A DNA stretch of 64,000 nt from Branchinecta lynchi (GCA_023053575.1 JAKZAP010000013.1:3482001-3546000); one strand, 5' to 3'. Shown: positions 10,325 through 21,309, counted from the first letter of the stretch. Translations and numbers: made by a program. The notes: generated by a model from the letters alone, not told the origin.

Positions 10325-12827
10325 TATCCAAGTTGTAAAGTATCCAAGTTGTATCCGAATATATCCAAGTTGTAAAGTATCAAAGTTGTGGTATTTTCAT
10401 GATTGGGGATGCTAACGAGTTAAAAATCGAGAAAGTAAATACATCACTTGGCCTTAAGCAAATAGTAAAAATTCCAACCACCAAGGGTGGTACCACCCTC
10501 GACCGGATCTCTACCAACATGCATAGATATTACAAAGAACCAATATCAGGAGCATCCCTTGGGGGTAGTTATCATCTTACCCTAGAACTATATCCCACCA
10601 GTACAATCAATATCCAGTACGAGACAATCACAACCACAAGCAGACCAATAACTGACGAAGGTCTCTTGGCGTTTGGAACATGGTTGTCCTCTGAAAAATG
10701 GGACGAATTTACAGAAGCAAAAACAACAAACGAAAAAGCGAACTTACTCCAGGAAACCCTTTTAAAACAGTACACTTCTTGTTTCCCAGAAAGGACTACC
10801 AAACGTTTTTCTTCTGACCGGCATTACATCACGGACAAAATAAAAAAGTTTGTAAAAGAAAAAAGGCGACTCTTCAGAGAAGGCAAAAGGGAGGAAGGTA
10901 ACCGCCTAAAGAATAAAATACGTAACCTGACCCGTAAAGCTGCTGCAAAGCACTATGAAAAAGAAGTCAATAGTCTTTTCAAATCTCATCCAAAAAAGTG
11001 GTACCAAAATATCAAACGCATGATGGGCAAACAACAGGCCAATCTGGATTTTTGTCGTGATGAAGAGCCCCTGGTCACAGCAAACAAGCTCAACGCCCAT
11101 CTTGCTGACATTGTGCAAACTTTATCTCCCCTCAGAAAAGATGAAATACCAACAAACCCTATGAATTTCAAAGAATTCCCCGAAATAACTGAAGAAGAAG
11201 TACTTAAGAAGTTAAAAAACCTCAAAAGAACAAGCATTACCCCAATAGACATCCCCGTTGACCTTATCCCTGCGTTCCCAGAATTTTTGAGTGGACCGCT
11301 AACGACACTCTTTAACGCCATTACACAATCTGGGGAATACCCAATGGTCTGGAAAAATGGGTTTGTAACACCAATTCCCAAGAAGGACACTCCAATAGAT
11401 TTTTCAGGAGTACGCCCAATAACACTAACACCCATATTTAGCAAAGTTTACGAGAGTTTTCTTTCATCGTGGCTGAAGGATTTCATTCTGACCCAGATTG
11501 ATCCGAGACAATATGGAAACGTGCGCAAGACGTCTACCACGCATTATCTGGTCAGTCTACTTGACAACATCCTTAAACACCTGGACGAACCAGATCACTG
11601 GATCAACCTTATCGCCATTGATCTGAAAAAAGCTTTTGACCTCATCTTCCATTCCACTCTGCTAAGGAAGCTTTTAAATGATTTTAGTGTCCATCCTTTC
11701 CTTGTCCGACTAATCCCAGCTTTCCTTTCTGACAGGTCCCAGAGAACAAAGTACGGAAATGTCTTTTCTGACCCACTACCAGTTTACTGTGGTGTGCCCC
11801 AAGGCACTATCCTCGGACCCCTACTTTTCCTGGTCATGATCAATGACCTTGCAGGCTCCTGTGACGACCGTTGGAAATTCGTCGATGATCTTTCGGTCTT
11901 AGAGCGTTGTTACAAAAATATCCGGAGCAGTGCTGCCACCATAATGAATGACATTAGTAAAGAAGCTTCAGTCAACCAAATGACCGTCAACCAAGACAAA
12001 TCAGCCGTTCTAACTGTATCTTTTCTCAGGTCCGATCCAACTTTCCAACCTAACCTACCTGATCACAGCAGAGTGGAGGAGCTCAAACTTTTAGGTGTTC
12101 ATCTAACTTCAGATCTCAAGTGGGATAAGCAAGTACAATCTATGCTGAAAAGAGCAAATATGGGCATAAGGTCTCTCAAAATGCTCTCCCGCCATGGCAC
12201 CCCGAAACACCACCTCCTTCGCATTTACCTTGTGTTCATTCGCCCTTCCCTTGAATACTGCTGTCCGGTATGGCATTTCGGTTTAACACGGGAGCAGTCG
12301 GAACGCCTCGAGAGGACCCAGTACCGATCTTTACTAATAGTATCAAAATCCCCCAAAAACCCGTACATTTCCCTTCTTAACGAGTTTGGTCTCGCATCTT
12401 TGTCAAACCGTAGACACCAACTTTCTACCAAGTTTGGTGAACAACTGCTGGAAGACCCCAACCATCGGCACATCCTTCCCCCTCCCCACATTCCCAACCG
12501 CATAAGGGCACAGAGAATGGCAGCACAACCAGTTCCTAAGCTCCAACCCATTAGGGCAATTCATGCGCGGTACGAAAGAAGTTTTGTCCCCTCCTTTGTG
12601 AGTTTTTTCAACGCGAAATTTTAAATTCTTTACCTCTTTTTTATATTAATTATTAAATTTTTAGCGTTTTAATTTGTTGCAATCCTTGTTCTTGTGTAAT
12701 TATTGAATATTTGACTATGTTAAAAGCGCAATTGTATATAGTTATGTTTGACGAGATAACAAATATTCGGTTTTTTGTTAATACCGTAAGGAATGTTTTA
12801 TCGAATAATAAAGATTGATTGATTGAT
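10325..12827 (+). mobile_element. 5'-truncated CR1-clade-like LINE with TSD and GATT tail
   Basis: It is bounded by the 6-bp direct repeat TGAATA (10319-10324 and 12828-12833). It carries the open reading frame at 10399-12624, an A+T-rich 3' UTR, AATAAA-like sequence and a (GATT)n 3' tail. The 5' junction contains stuttered copies of ATATCCAAGTTGTAAAGTAT, which may be reverse-transcription slippage. It inserted into a TTAA MITE within Mnk intron 6. The intact ORF and visible TSD point to a relatively recent insertion. Confidence 0.85.
10399..12624 (+). CDS. LINE ORF2 fragment: endonuclease tail plus reverse transcriptase
   Basis: These 741 codons are uninterrupted. Residues 1-70 match the end of an APE-type endonuclease (GDANEL, TTLDRIST, GGSYHLTLEL). 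A basic linker follows at about 140-215. The reverse-transcriptase domain has IDLKKAFD (407-414), CGVPQGT (464-470) and the catalytic FVDD (494-497, in place of the commoner YADD/FADD). The C-terminus ends RYERSFVPSFVSFFNAKF. It copies its own RNA by target-primed reverse transcription. The first part of the endonuclease is missing, so the copy cannot be fully autonomous. The clade (CR1/jockey-like) is inferred from the motif layout. Confidence 0.9.
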   Translation: MIGDANELKIEKVNTSLGLKQIVKIPTTKGGTTLDRISTNMHRYYKEPISGASLGGSYHLTLELYPTSTINIQYETITTTSRPITDEGLLAFGTWLSSEKWDEFTEAKTTNEKANLLQETLLKQYTSCFPERTTKRFSSDRHYITDKIKKFVKEKRRLFREGKREEGNRLKNKIRNLTRKAAAKHYEKEVNSLFKSHPKKWYQNIKRMMGKQQANLDFCRDEEPLVTANKLNAHLADIVQTLSPLRKDEIPTNPMNFKEFPEITEEEVLKKLKNLKRTSITPIDIPVDLIPAFPEFLSGPLTTLFNAITQSGEYPMVWKNGFVTPIPKKDTPIDFSGVRPITLTPIFSKVYESFLSSWLKDFILTQIDPRQYGNVRKTSTTHYLVSLLDNILKHLDEPDHWINLIAIDLKKAFDLIFHSTLLRKLLNDFSVHPFLVRLIPAFLSDRSQRTKYGNVFSDPLPVYCGVPQGTILGPLLFLVMINDLAGSCDDRWKFVDDLSVLERCYKNIRSSAATIMNDISKEASVNQMTVNQDKSAVLTVSFLRSDPTFQPNLPDHSRVEELKLLGVHLTSDLKWDKQVQSMLKRANMGIRSLKMLSRHGTPKHHLLRIYLVFIRPSLEYCCPVWHFGLTREQSERLERTQYRSLLIVSKSPKNPYISLLNEFGLASLSNRRHQLSTKFGEQLLEDPNHRHILPPPHIPNRIRAQRMAAQPVPKLQPIRAIHARYERSFVPSFVSFFNAKF

Positions 12828-13276
12828 TGAATACACCGAATTATTTGGATTCTGCTAAGGGAATTTTTTATCTTCCACTATCTGCTCTAATAGTGACGTT
12901 CAGAATATCTCCGGCCGTCCCCACTACGCAAATTCTACTTTGACGCGGAATATTTGAACCTCAACACAAACGCGGCTTTTCAGTGGGCAATTGTGAGCTT
13001 AGTGAAGACGGCCGAGTGCCTGAACACGAAATTTGTGTAAGTCTTTTTGGCCAAGCATACAACAGAGGTGCAAGCGCGTACGGTGGGGAAAGTCTACTAT
13101 TCGAAAACTGATTATTCATGAATAGTGGAGCAACGAAGTAACGCATTGTTATCGCTTAAAGCCTATTTAAGTGAATAAGCGATGGGCAACTAGGTTGTAT
13201 TATCTCGACCCTTTTCGGTTAAGCTTTAAGGGGTCATCGCCGGATAATCCGCCTAAACAGCCAATGGTAGTTGCAG

Positions 13277-13612
13277 CAGGGACCCATACATTTCCTGTAA
13301 TGACTCGCCATTCAGGGGGCTTGTCAATAAGAGATTTCTGATGCGCTCTTGACCGAGCGTCAGATAGTTCAAGAAATACCCACGGGAATAAAATACCCGA
13401 CTATCCAGATAGACACAATTTTTCGCAGCTGTTATGCTGAACCAGGAATATTTCTCTGTAATGGAAGAGTATCCTGGACCTTTTGACGCCGATTCGACCC
13501 AAGCGGAATTTTTGGAAACTAGGTGAGGCTCGGGCAACATAGCAACATAGAAGCATAGGAAATGACAAGCCCCCTGAATGGCGAGTTACTATAGGAAATG
13601 TATGGGTCCCTG
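13277..13612. mobile_element. hAT-like MITE with ~50-bp TIRs
   Basis: The left end starts CAGGGACCCATACATTTCCT and the right end stops AGGAAATGTATGGGTCCCTG. The inverted match extends about 50 bp inward (through CGCCATTCAGGGGGCTTGTC). Flanks share GTTGCAG (13270-13276 and 13613-13619), one base short of the usual 8-bp hAT duplication. It sits about 110 bp beyond the donor of Mnk exon 6, downstream on the minus strand. No transposase. Confidence 0.65.
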
Positions 13613-13662
13613 GTTGCAGGAATTAACAGCCTACGAACGATGAAAATTCAATTTATACATTA

Positions 13663-13923
<261 letters not shown>

Positions 13924-14404
13924 CTATAAAAGAAAATATAACTGAAAAAGAATTTACTAAAGGCGTATTCTCGCCGTTCCTCGAGGACTGCTCGGGAAAT
14001 CGAAGGGAACGGCGAGAATAGAGGGAGTCACTCCAGGCGGACTCCGGGTACAGAAACAGCGAAAACACGGGGGATACTTCCAAAATGGATTTTGTTTGAA
14101 ACAAAAATATACAGTTGACGAAATTAGTCTGGATCCATTTTACTTTTGGTTGTTTATTCTCGTTGTTTTTTATTAATTTTATATTGGACCAACACCAGCA
14201 AAACTGATTCCCCTCCTAATCTGAAAGGGAATCCTTTTTGATGATGGTGATGATAATCGGAGCAAAAAATCAATAATAAGGGAGAAGAAAAGGAAAATGT
14301 CGCAAACATCATGCTCTTGCGCTTGCACTGTGAGTAAAATAAATTAATGGGTTCACCCACGGCGCCCGGTTTCAAATTTTGCGTAGAATCTGCGCTCCGG
14401 AGAG

Positions 14405-14610
14405 CAGTGCTCGTATACGCTATGGGACCAAGTCCAAAACATTCCAGTGATCCTCAGGAAGAACGAGAAAACGATTCACTAGCGACTCAAATCCCGTGTC
14501 AACCAATCACGGTGATCGTTGGGGACAGCGGTGGTGCCGCTTCTGACTCTTCCACCAGGTACACAGCAATTTTGCATCGGCTAGGAGAGTTAGTCATCAA
14601 GAGTATCGGC
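14405..14610 (+). repeat. Repeated ORF-like segment, copy 1
   Basis: Translation at 14347-14634 includes SSDPQEERENDSLATQ and RYTAILHRLGELVIKSIGIF. The DNA is about 75-80% alike by eye to 56070-56285, including CAGTGATCCTCAGGAAGAAC. Shared reading in the same frame suggests a relic of a protein encoded by an unidentified mobile element. I recognise no domain. Confidence 0.45.
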
Positions 14611-14639
14611 ATTTTCAAAAACGACATTTCTTAGCTATT

Positions 14640-15570
14640 TCATCATTAAAAAAAAAAAAAAAAATCATTTCTAGTAAGCGTTGTGGTTTAAGACCCCTTG
14701 GAGGGCAGACAGGTTGCGACAGATGGGTGACAAAGGTGATCTCTTCAGTCAATACCCTGCGACCGCTATGACGCTTGGTCAAGCTGACGAGGCGTAAAGT
14801 TATCGGATTTGCAATAATTGACGTAGGTCCAGTACAGATATGCATGAACCGTATCTTTGGGAAAAGTGACCTCCCGCTGACTCTTGACCCTCAAAGATCA
14901 GTTTCAAATTGAAAGGTCATCAACCCTTGGAGGTATTCGACCTTACACCTAAAAAACAAAACAAAAAAAAACTGACTTGCATTACTTCGTTACGTTGCCG
15001 TGAGAGAGTAGCTTATAGTTTTATATGCAGGAAAGTGTAGCCTATACTTCTAAACGCGGGTCGGTCAGATATGCTTGAATCCATTCAGAAGAAAGCTCTT
15101 GGAATAGTCTACTGTCAACGCAACATCTTATTCCCTTGAAAGTATTCCTACTTCCAACCTTAGAAGTGAGACCGGTTACCCTTTGCACTCTTTTCGGAAA
15201 TGGATCGCCTTCCCATCCTGATTCTGATTTTCTAGATGCACATTCCAGATCCATCACCAAAAGGCACGCTTCCTCAAAAGAACAAAATCAGAAAGAGTCC
15301 GAACTCTCACCCTATGCTCATGAAATTATGACAACAAATGACGAAAAGAAGATACTAACAAGCAAGGTATACACAGTGAAATCACACTTTTAGTCACTTG
15401 TTTGGTAGTGTTTCTGCTTTGTTTTATTTTTCTATTTTGTATGATGTGATATGGTATTTATTACTCTAAAAGCCCAGGGGCCATGGCTATACAAAGAAAA
15501 ATATACAAAATAATTAGAACGATCACTTAAAACTACAAAAAAAAATCTCTGAGAGTCACAGACAACTTGA
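14640..15570. other. Mnk intron 5 stretch: no recognised feature
   Basis: A poly-A run (14647-14663) and low-complexity A runs (near 14950) are present. The open frame at 15136-15393 has no domain or splice context that supports a gene. Confidence 0.4.
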
Positions 15571-15573
15571 GGA

Positions 15574-15703
15574 ATCTACCAACCTTCCTTATAGTGATAA
15601 AACACTTAAACATTGCTCCATCCATTCCTGATCACACTATCTACCAACCTTCCTTACAGTGATAAAACACTTAAACATTGCTCCATCCATTCCTGATCAC
15701 ACT
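15574..15703 (+). repeat. 65-bp tandem duplication
   Basis: ATCTACCAACCTTCCTTATA... at 15574 is repeated almost exactly from 15639 (ATCTACCAACCTTCCTTACA...). Each unit ends with CATTCCTGATCACACT. There are two units with a single visible substitution, so the duplication is recent. Confidence 0.85.
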
Positions 15704-16009
15704 CATTTACTCCAAATATTTCTCTCCTTAAATCATTCAGTTCCCTACATTCACACATAATTTATCGCATACACTCTTTCATATCTCCACACATTCCGTG
15801 ATTGGTCATTTGGTGAAACTTTATGATGCACTTGAAGAGAAACGCCAAGATTCGGCTGACATGCTACGAAAGACAGTTCGACAGTTTATTCATTCATGTA
15901 TCCGGACCCAAACTCCATACATAGTACCCGAATCCTGTCCTGCTCTATTGAATAGTCGATCTGGGGCATTTGCTCTCACCATCGCTCCAGTTTCGGATCC
16001 TTTCATGAG

Positions 16010-16450
16010 CTAAGCATGTAACAAGCTTTCAGACCCCCCCCCCCTCCCACACACACAAGGATCCGTGAAGAATGTTCCAGACACAATTTCTTGTCAAATC
16101 GGTGAGCGGGAGGAGAAAGAAAAGAGAAAGTAATAACTAAGAAAACATGAATTTTCTCGACGAAACGGACAGATGCTCCGAGGTAGCGTTCCGGGGAGAT
16201 CGGAATCGGACAGTTGTGAGAAAGTGTTACGGCTACGAAGAATAATAAACATTCAAAACAGTTAACCGAACAAGATAAAACAGACGTCCATTAGCCCAAA
16301 TGACCCTAGAAATCCACGAACTGTGCCCGAATTCAGTCCGGACACATAAATGGTTCTTCCCAACTACCAATTTTCGAATCCTTTCATGAGCAGTGAACGT
16401 CACAAGGTTCCCGACCCCCCCCCCCCCCAATGGACGATCGGATCCGTGAT
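16010..16450 (+). repeat. Diverged repeat pair with poly-C tracts
   Basis: ATCCTTTCATGAGC...GACCCCCCCC...GGATCCGTGA occurs at about 15998-16067 and again at 16378-16450, about 380 bp apart. The surrounding sequence (TTTTCTCGACGAAACGGACA and relatives) recurs further right. It is probably a degraded tandem repeat. Confidence 0.5.
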
Positions 16451-16634
16451 CAAGTTTTCCTGTCGAGCGGAAAGATTTTCAAAAATTTAGTTGTTACGTA
16501 AACGTGTCGAAATAGGTAACTGAACATGGCGTCCATGACATGCGGGGAAACATTTTCCTGTCAAATCGGACAAATGCGAAGAGGTTTCTCGGTTACGAAA
16601 AACAAAAAGTATCCCTAAATGGCTAACTGAACAT

Positions 16635-16800
16635 GAAAAAAGTTTCTCGGAGTAAGGATTAAAGTTAACTGCAGTTTATGCTACTGGGATTAATCTTATC
16701 TCTACTGGGATGAGATTGATCCCAATTAGAAATAATCTTATCTCAGTACAGACAATATTAATCCTAGTAGCAAACACTGCAAAGATTTTTTTTTACAGTG
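16635..16800. mobile_element. CACTGTAAAAA-type MITE, degraded copy
   Basis: AAGTTTCTCGGAGTAAGGAT, AAAGTTAACTGCAGT and GCTACTGGGATTAATC at the left are matched in inverted order at the right (TTAATCCTAGTAGC, ACTGCAAAG, TTTTTTACAGTG). A better-preserved copy lies at 48088-48255. No ORF. Confidence 0.6.
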
Positions 16801-17868
16801 TGAACATGAAAGGTTTGGGTCAGTGTTATACAAACCTAAGTTACTTCACCAAAACCGTCAGAAACTGGAAAATTACTGAAACCTGTTGGTCATATCGACA
16901 TACTCTTCGTAAGTGACTTGGTGGTAGAAATAAAAGAGCCTATGACACGAAAACTATTTTGTTGCATGAAACCTGACTATCTTTTGCGCGAAAAAATAAA
17001 CAAATACAAATCACGTGGCGTGACACTGTATTTAATCCAAGACCATCACGCACAAAAGACTTGGCTTAAGACCGGACAAACAGTTTTAGTTGGCAGCGTC
17101 AGGTCGGGAACCTAAAGGGAGAAATAAAATTTAGGTCAAAGTACGGAGAAAAGTTAAGAGATCGCTTGGTCGGCTCTAAGCAGCGGTTCGGCAGCAGGAA
17201 TGTCCTATAAGCAGCAGGAAATGCTTTGGCAGCCGGGTTGATGTTTATTCGTACCAAGTCCAAGTCTGCAGTATAAATACCGACTGCGGGACCATATATT
17301 TCGGAGGACGGATGATATCTTAGAACAGAAAAAGTTTTACTTGAATTGAACCGCTTGTTCGGAACTGGCGTGGCACTAAGATTTTCCCTCTCCTTAGAAG
17401 CCCCCACGGATGGTCGGAAAGTTTTCCAGAGCTTCAGTTTAAGTGTACCTTTCTAGTTCAATCACCGGCACTTCGTCGTGTTTTTTTAATATTTTATTCT
17501 GAAGCTATACAAACCCAATGCTTAAGGTACAGATTCTTCCTAAAAGTACTGTTGCTGTCACTAATCCTAAGAGGGGGGTGAGGGGGGGGGATATATATGG
17601 AAGAGAATCAGTTTCTCATTACCAAGGCGAAATAAAGTAAAATAAACATGGATTTATTATTAGAAGCTATGCGACACGAATAGTTAAAAGTGAGTAAAAT
17701 AGATTAAAATTACGTTACTGAGGGAAGAAGGAGTAGCCACAAAAAGTACGAAACATAATTCCCTACTACTGTTTAAAAAAAATGGTATAATATTATTACA
17801 AAAGATGCTCGGAATCATAAAAGAAAAAAGGGACTCGAAAGGGAGGATGTGATGAAGAAAAGTAAAAG

Positions 17869-18440
17869 TCAAGAGGGGGGGGGGGGGGGTAAAAGTCTAA
17901 AAAGTGCAAGTCGTTCTACGCTACACAGAGATTCCGACATCAACAGCATGCCTGTGCCAAGAGAGGCTCTGTGCCTCGTAACCATCAAGTAACCACAACC
18001 GTCAAGACCGCAAAACTCAATTAGTTCAAAGTCGATTCCGATACTGCGCAGATACAGAATATGCGGCGCAGCTTTCAACGGAACATATAATCAAAATTTC
18101 GAGAATCTCTATTTCTCAGGAAGCGTCTTAAATAAAACGCACCTTCAACCATCCTTGAAGAATTGTCAAAACAAAGTTGCATGAGATAAGAAGTGCATTT
18201 TTTTTTGTTTATCTGTAACTGCGGCGAGACCACCGGTTGGATTGCAGATACAGAAAAGTGCGGCGCAGCTTTCAACGTACCATTTAATCAAAATTTCGAG
18301 GATCTCTATTTCTCAGGAAGCGTTTATAAATAAAACGCACCTTCAACCGTCCTTGTAACTTATCAAAACAATGTTGAATGAGATAAGAAGTACATTTTTT
18401 TTTTTTATCTGTAACTGAGGCGAGACCACAGGTTGGATTA
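17869..18440 (+). repeat. ~195-bp tandem duplication
   Basis: The block starting GCGGCGCAGCTTTCAACG at about 18063 and ending at GGTTGGATTGCAGATAC is repeated from about 18253. Landmarks are TCTATTTCTCAGGAAGCGT, AAATAAAACGCACCTTCAAC and TTTATCTGTAACTG. A poly-G tract (17876-17889) precedes it. Divergence is roughly 10% by eye. No coding function. Confidence 0.75.
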
Positions 18441-18655
18441 CGTATGTTTTTATTTGTTTTTGTCTCTCAATACTTTATTATTTACACGGAAACGGGAAGT
18501 AGGGCGTAAGAGATTCGCATCAAATCGCAGGCTTTGGAAACCACCCGCTGTAGGTAAAGAAAATGGGGAGGAATGAATGAACTAGAAACTGATCCAATGA
18601 TGCATGGTAGTTGGGAAGATGTTACTATGAACACCAGGGTTGAAAGCATCTTAAG

Positions 18656-18857
18656 CCAGGGTTGGCCATCAAGAACCCTGGTTCTTGGGTTCTGGTTCTT
18701 CGAACACCCAGTACGAGTCACTTCAGGATACTTTGGGTTACTTTGGTTACATTGCATTCGGTTACTTTGGGTTACATTTGGTTACATTGGGCTACTTTGA
18801 GATACTTTTGGGTTACTTTCCAGGGTGTACGAAGTTACTTTTGGTGACCAACCCTGG
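18656..18857 (+). mobile_element. hAT-type MITE with telomere-like repeats, copy b
   Basis: Element from CCAGGGTTGGCCATCAAG to TTTTGGTGACCAACCCTGG. It is flanked by ATCTTAAG (18648-18655) and ATCTCAAG (18858-18865), an 8-bp duplication with one substitution. The interior contains TTGGGTTAC/TCGGTTAC/TTTGGTTACATT repeats. Same family as 4845-5028 and 34640-34814. Confidence 0.8.
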
Positions 18858-19369
18858 ATCTCAAGGACAACAGTTCTTCTGAAATTGGGTTGAATTTCTA
18901 AGCAGAGACGATAGAAGAAAACCCCCAAAAATAATTCTTAGAGTTAAATACTGCCAAGTAATTTTACTTGTTGTCATGTAGCGTACCAGATAGTTATTTT
19001 TGTATCGATTTTTCATCTTTTCAGCCATTCTGACGTGGTTCATGGTTCAGCCATGTATTTAGGAATCAAGCCACTGATAGTGCTACGGTGCTACCGAGCT
19101 CTGGTTTAAACAAGCCGCTTGAATGTGACTGACCTAGACTCAGAAATGGCGACTATGCTTCAGAATCAGCCTGATGCAATTTTTTTGACAAGTGGACCGG
19201 ACTGTATAATTTGGAGATTTAGTTATTTAATTCGCAGTTGGTTTCCAATTTTAAAGTAAAAGACCCAGTTCTAATTTTGAGGAAAAAGATGACCAACTTT
19301 TATAAAAAAAAGCTTTGGTAGCCCTCCAAACCCACAACCTGTACCCATTTTTCAACAATTGAATAAAAT

Positions 19370-19518
19370 AGTGCGTACATAATTGTAACTTGTCGACATC
19401 GTGTGTATTTTTTATAGTATTTATGTGTTAATGAATGGACCAGATGGTTTAGGCATTGTTCTTTTTTATACATTATTTTGTACTCCTCAGTTATGAGGGA
19501 AATAAATAAATAAATAAG
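19370..19518 (+). repeat. LINE 3'-UTR-like fragment with AAAT tail
   Basis: A+T-rich sequence ends in GAGGGAAATAAATAAATAAATAAG, a short tandem tail of the kind that ends CR1/L2-type LINEs. No coding part is attached. Confidence 0.4.
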
Positions 19519-19879
19519 TTATATCTGAATAATCGAAAATTGGTCTCAATATTCGGATCGAAGGAGCTGACTCCACTTCATGGAGTCAGCTCCTCCTGTA
19601 GAGGCTTAACGGCCTGCCATTCAATTTGCAAATATTTTATATTATTATTATTATTATGTCATCCGGTTGCTGGACCACCATCCTTTTCACGAAACTAAAA
19701 GAAAGATCTGTCAAAGTAGTCATGTGGGCTGAATTTTGTTTGACATTTATGAGAATTAATCAGACTTCTTATACATTAATTCAAAAAGCCGGTATGCGTT
19801 CATTCGCAGGAGATCTGCAGAAGCTCGGCTTCTACTGGCCAATGAAGCCTGGGGAGCAATGACCAACGCGGGGATACAG

Positions 19880-20690
19880 GTAGGTACACAAGGCTACTTT
19901 TGAAACAGAAACGAGTGGGTGTGATCGGACAAAATTCAGCTTAGATAGAGAATTTCCTAACCTCCAGAACAGGGCGAGTACGAGTGGATGGCCAGCTTAG
20001 CACCACGGAGGTTAATGTTCTTAGCGGCGTACCACAAGGACGTTTTCTCGGTCACCTTCTCTTTAACATTTATATAAATGACTTAACCGAAGGTATCCGC
20101 GTTCCTGTAATGCTAACAGATCTAAAATTTCCAACACATTACGAAACTATCATCAAGAAAACTGCACGAATTGTGATCTTCTGAGAAGGACATTTACATT
20201 CAAGGACAATTCCCTGTTTCCTTAGCTCGCCCACTAATTGAATACGGAAACGTAACAATAAGGCCCTTCAACAACAAGGACAAGAACAAGCAAGTTCAAA
20301 GAATAGCAACAAAAACAGTACCAGTCATTCGCCATCTACCTTATGAACAACGGCTTGATGAATTACGATTACCCAGTTTATCTTACAGATTTCTCAGTGG
20401 TGGTTTCAAGATTTATCATAGTTACTATGATAACATAAGGCCTGACGATGTCCTCACCTTCAACCACAACGGTCTCAGAGGACACAGCCTGGAACAATGT
20501 GGCGAGATATTCAGAAAAGACATTCGAAAATGGAGCTTCAGAAACCGGAAAGTTGAATACTGGAAAAAAAAATGCCGAAAATATTAATCAGTTCAAGGCA
20601 CGTGTGAATCGTCACCTGGCTGAAATTCAATTTAGTGGACATAGTGTCTCGAGAAATGTATAGAGGCGAAAAGCCTTTTTCCTGCGGTTA
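19880..20690 (+). pseudogene. Degenerate LINE reverse transcriptase
   Basis: In shifting frames the sequence keeps RT and post-RT signatures. These are SGVPQGRFLGHLLFNIYIND near 20011-20080, LIEYGNV near 20230, LPYEQRLDELRLPSLSYR near 20338-20390, then YHSYYDNIRPDDVLTFNHNG and RGHSLEQ to about 20490. The catalytic [FY]xDD region and several frames are broken, so it is inactive. It lies directly left of a ribozyme palindrome. Confidence 0.7.
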
Positions 20691-20736
20691 TATTATTATT
20701 TATTCAAACAATGTTTACAACGGATACGTCAGCTCT

Positions 20737-20796
20737 GATTTTTCATCAGCGATATTTCGGCCCTTCTTGGCAAGGGTCCTCGTCAGGCTGTCAATC
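20737..20796 (-). ncRNA. Hammerhead ribozyme (left arm, Mnk sense)
   Basis: This is the exact mirror image of the ribozyme at 20887-20946, so it has the same core CTGACGA, stem II and GAAA on the minus strand. It lies in Mnk intron 5 in the direction of Mnk transcription. The competing 139-bp hairpin with the other arm may prevent folding. Confidence 0.7.
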
Positions 20797-20886
20797 TTCT
20801 TGTTCAACTTCGGGGAAGGAAACAAACCTGTAATCAACCTGTAATCTGATTACAGGTTTGTTTCCTTCCCCGAAGTTGAACAAGAA

Positions 20887-20946
20887 GATTGACAGCCTGA
20901 CGAGGACCCTTGCCAAGAAGGGCCGAAATATCGCTGATGAAAAATC
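20887..20946 (+). ncRNA. Type I hammerhead ribozyme
   Basis: The order of parts is: outer stem I GATT (20887-20890); inner stem I CAGC (20893-20896); conserved CTGACGA (20897-20903); stem II GGACCC (20904-20909) with loop TTGCCAAGAA and GGGCC (20920-20924); GAAA (20925-20928); TATC with C20932 as the predicted cleavage nucleotide; inner stem I GCTG (20933-20936); outer stem I AATC (20943-20946). All invariant core residues are present. Stem III is only the self-complementary AUAU, so activity probably needs a dimer, as known for short-stem-III hammerheads. Confidence 0.82.
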
Positions 20947-21309
20947 AGAGCTGACGTATCCGTTGTAAACATTGTTTGAATAAATGTTTCAAAGTCAGCT
21001 TGGGCTCAAAGAATATTTATATTATTATTATTTATACTATATTATATTATTATATTATATCATTAATGGATACAAATTTACTGCATGAAAGGAAAAATTT
21101 TAAGCTTCTTTGAGCGCGGCTTGATATTTTTTCTGCTATCTGACTGCTTTTCCCGAGAAAGGCCTGGACGCCAGTTTTGTCAGTTTGATGGGTGAGCAAA
21201 TAAATTCACTATCATCACCAGTATCATATGGAAAAGTTCGACGACCAAGACAAGGAAGCAGTTTCCCGACACTGAATTCGACCTCATCCGGTCGTTGATT
21301 TTGCTTTCA

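Larger units (their letters stand above)
10280..13225 (-). mobile_element. TTAA-flanked MITE, copy 3, split by a LINE
   Basis: The outer boundaries are TTAA at 10276-10279 and 13226-13229. The left piece (AGTTAACTGAAAAG..., to about 10324) and the right piece (from about 12828, CACCGAATTATTTGGATTCT... to CCCTTTTCGGTTAAGCT) together make one ordinary copy of the family. They are interrupted by the LINE at 10325-12827. This gives the relative age: the MITE is older than the LINE insertion. Confidence 0.75.
20701..21016 (+). mobile_element. Hammerhead-bearing retroelement, head-to-head palindrome
   Basis: The core is a perfect inverted repeat. The left arm is 20698-20836, the spacer is 10 bp, and the right arm is 20847-20985, 139 bp each with no mismatch that I can find. 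The right side continues GTTTCAAAGTCAGCTTGGGC to TCAAAGAATA (21016), the family 3' end. A possible 13-bp duplication TTATATTATTATT (20688-20700 and 21017-21029) flanks it but is low complexity. Each arm holds a complete hammerhead ribozyme, one per strand. Inverted terminal copies are familiar from Penelope-like elements. Confidence 0.75.

Noticed and set aside
10399..12624. 741-aa ORF as a host gene.
   Set aside because: Endonuclease/RT motifs, TSD and 3' tail identify it as a LINE.
18656..18857. Interstitial telomere or chromosome-end remnant.
   Set aside because: The GGGTTAC repeats are inside a unit with TIRs and 8-bp TSDs that recurs elsewhere, so it is a MITE.
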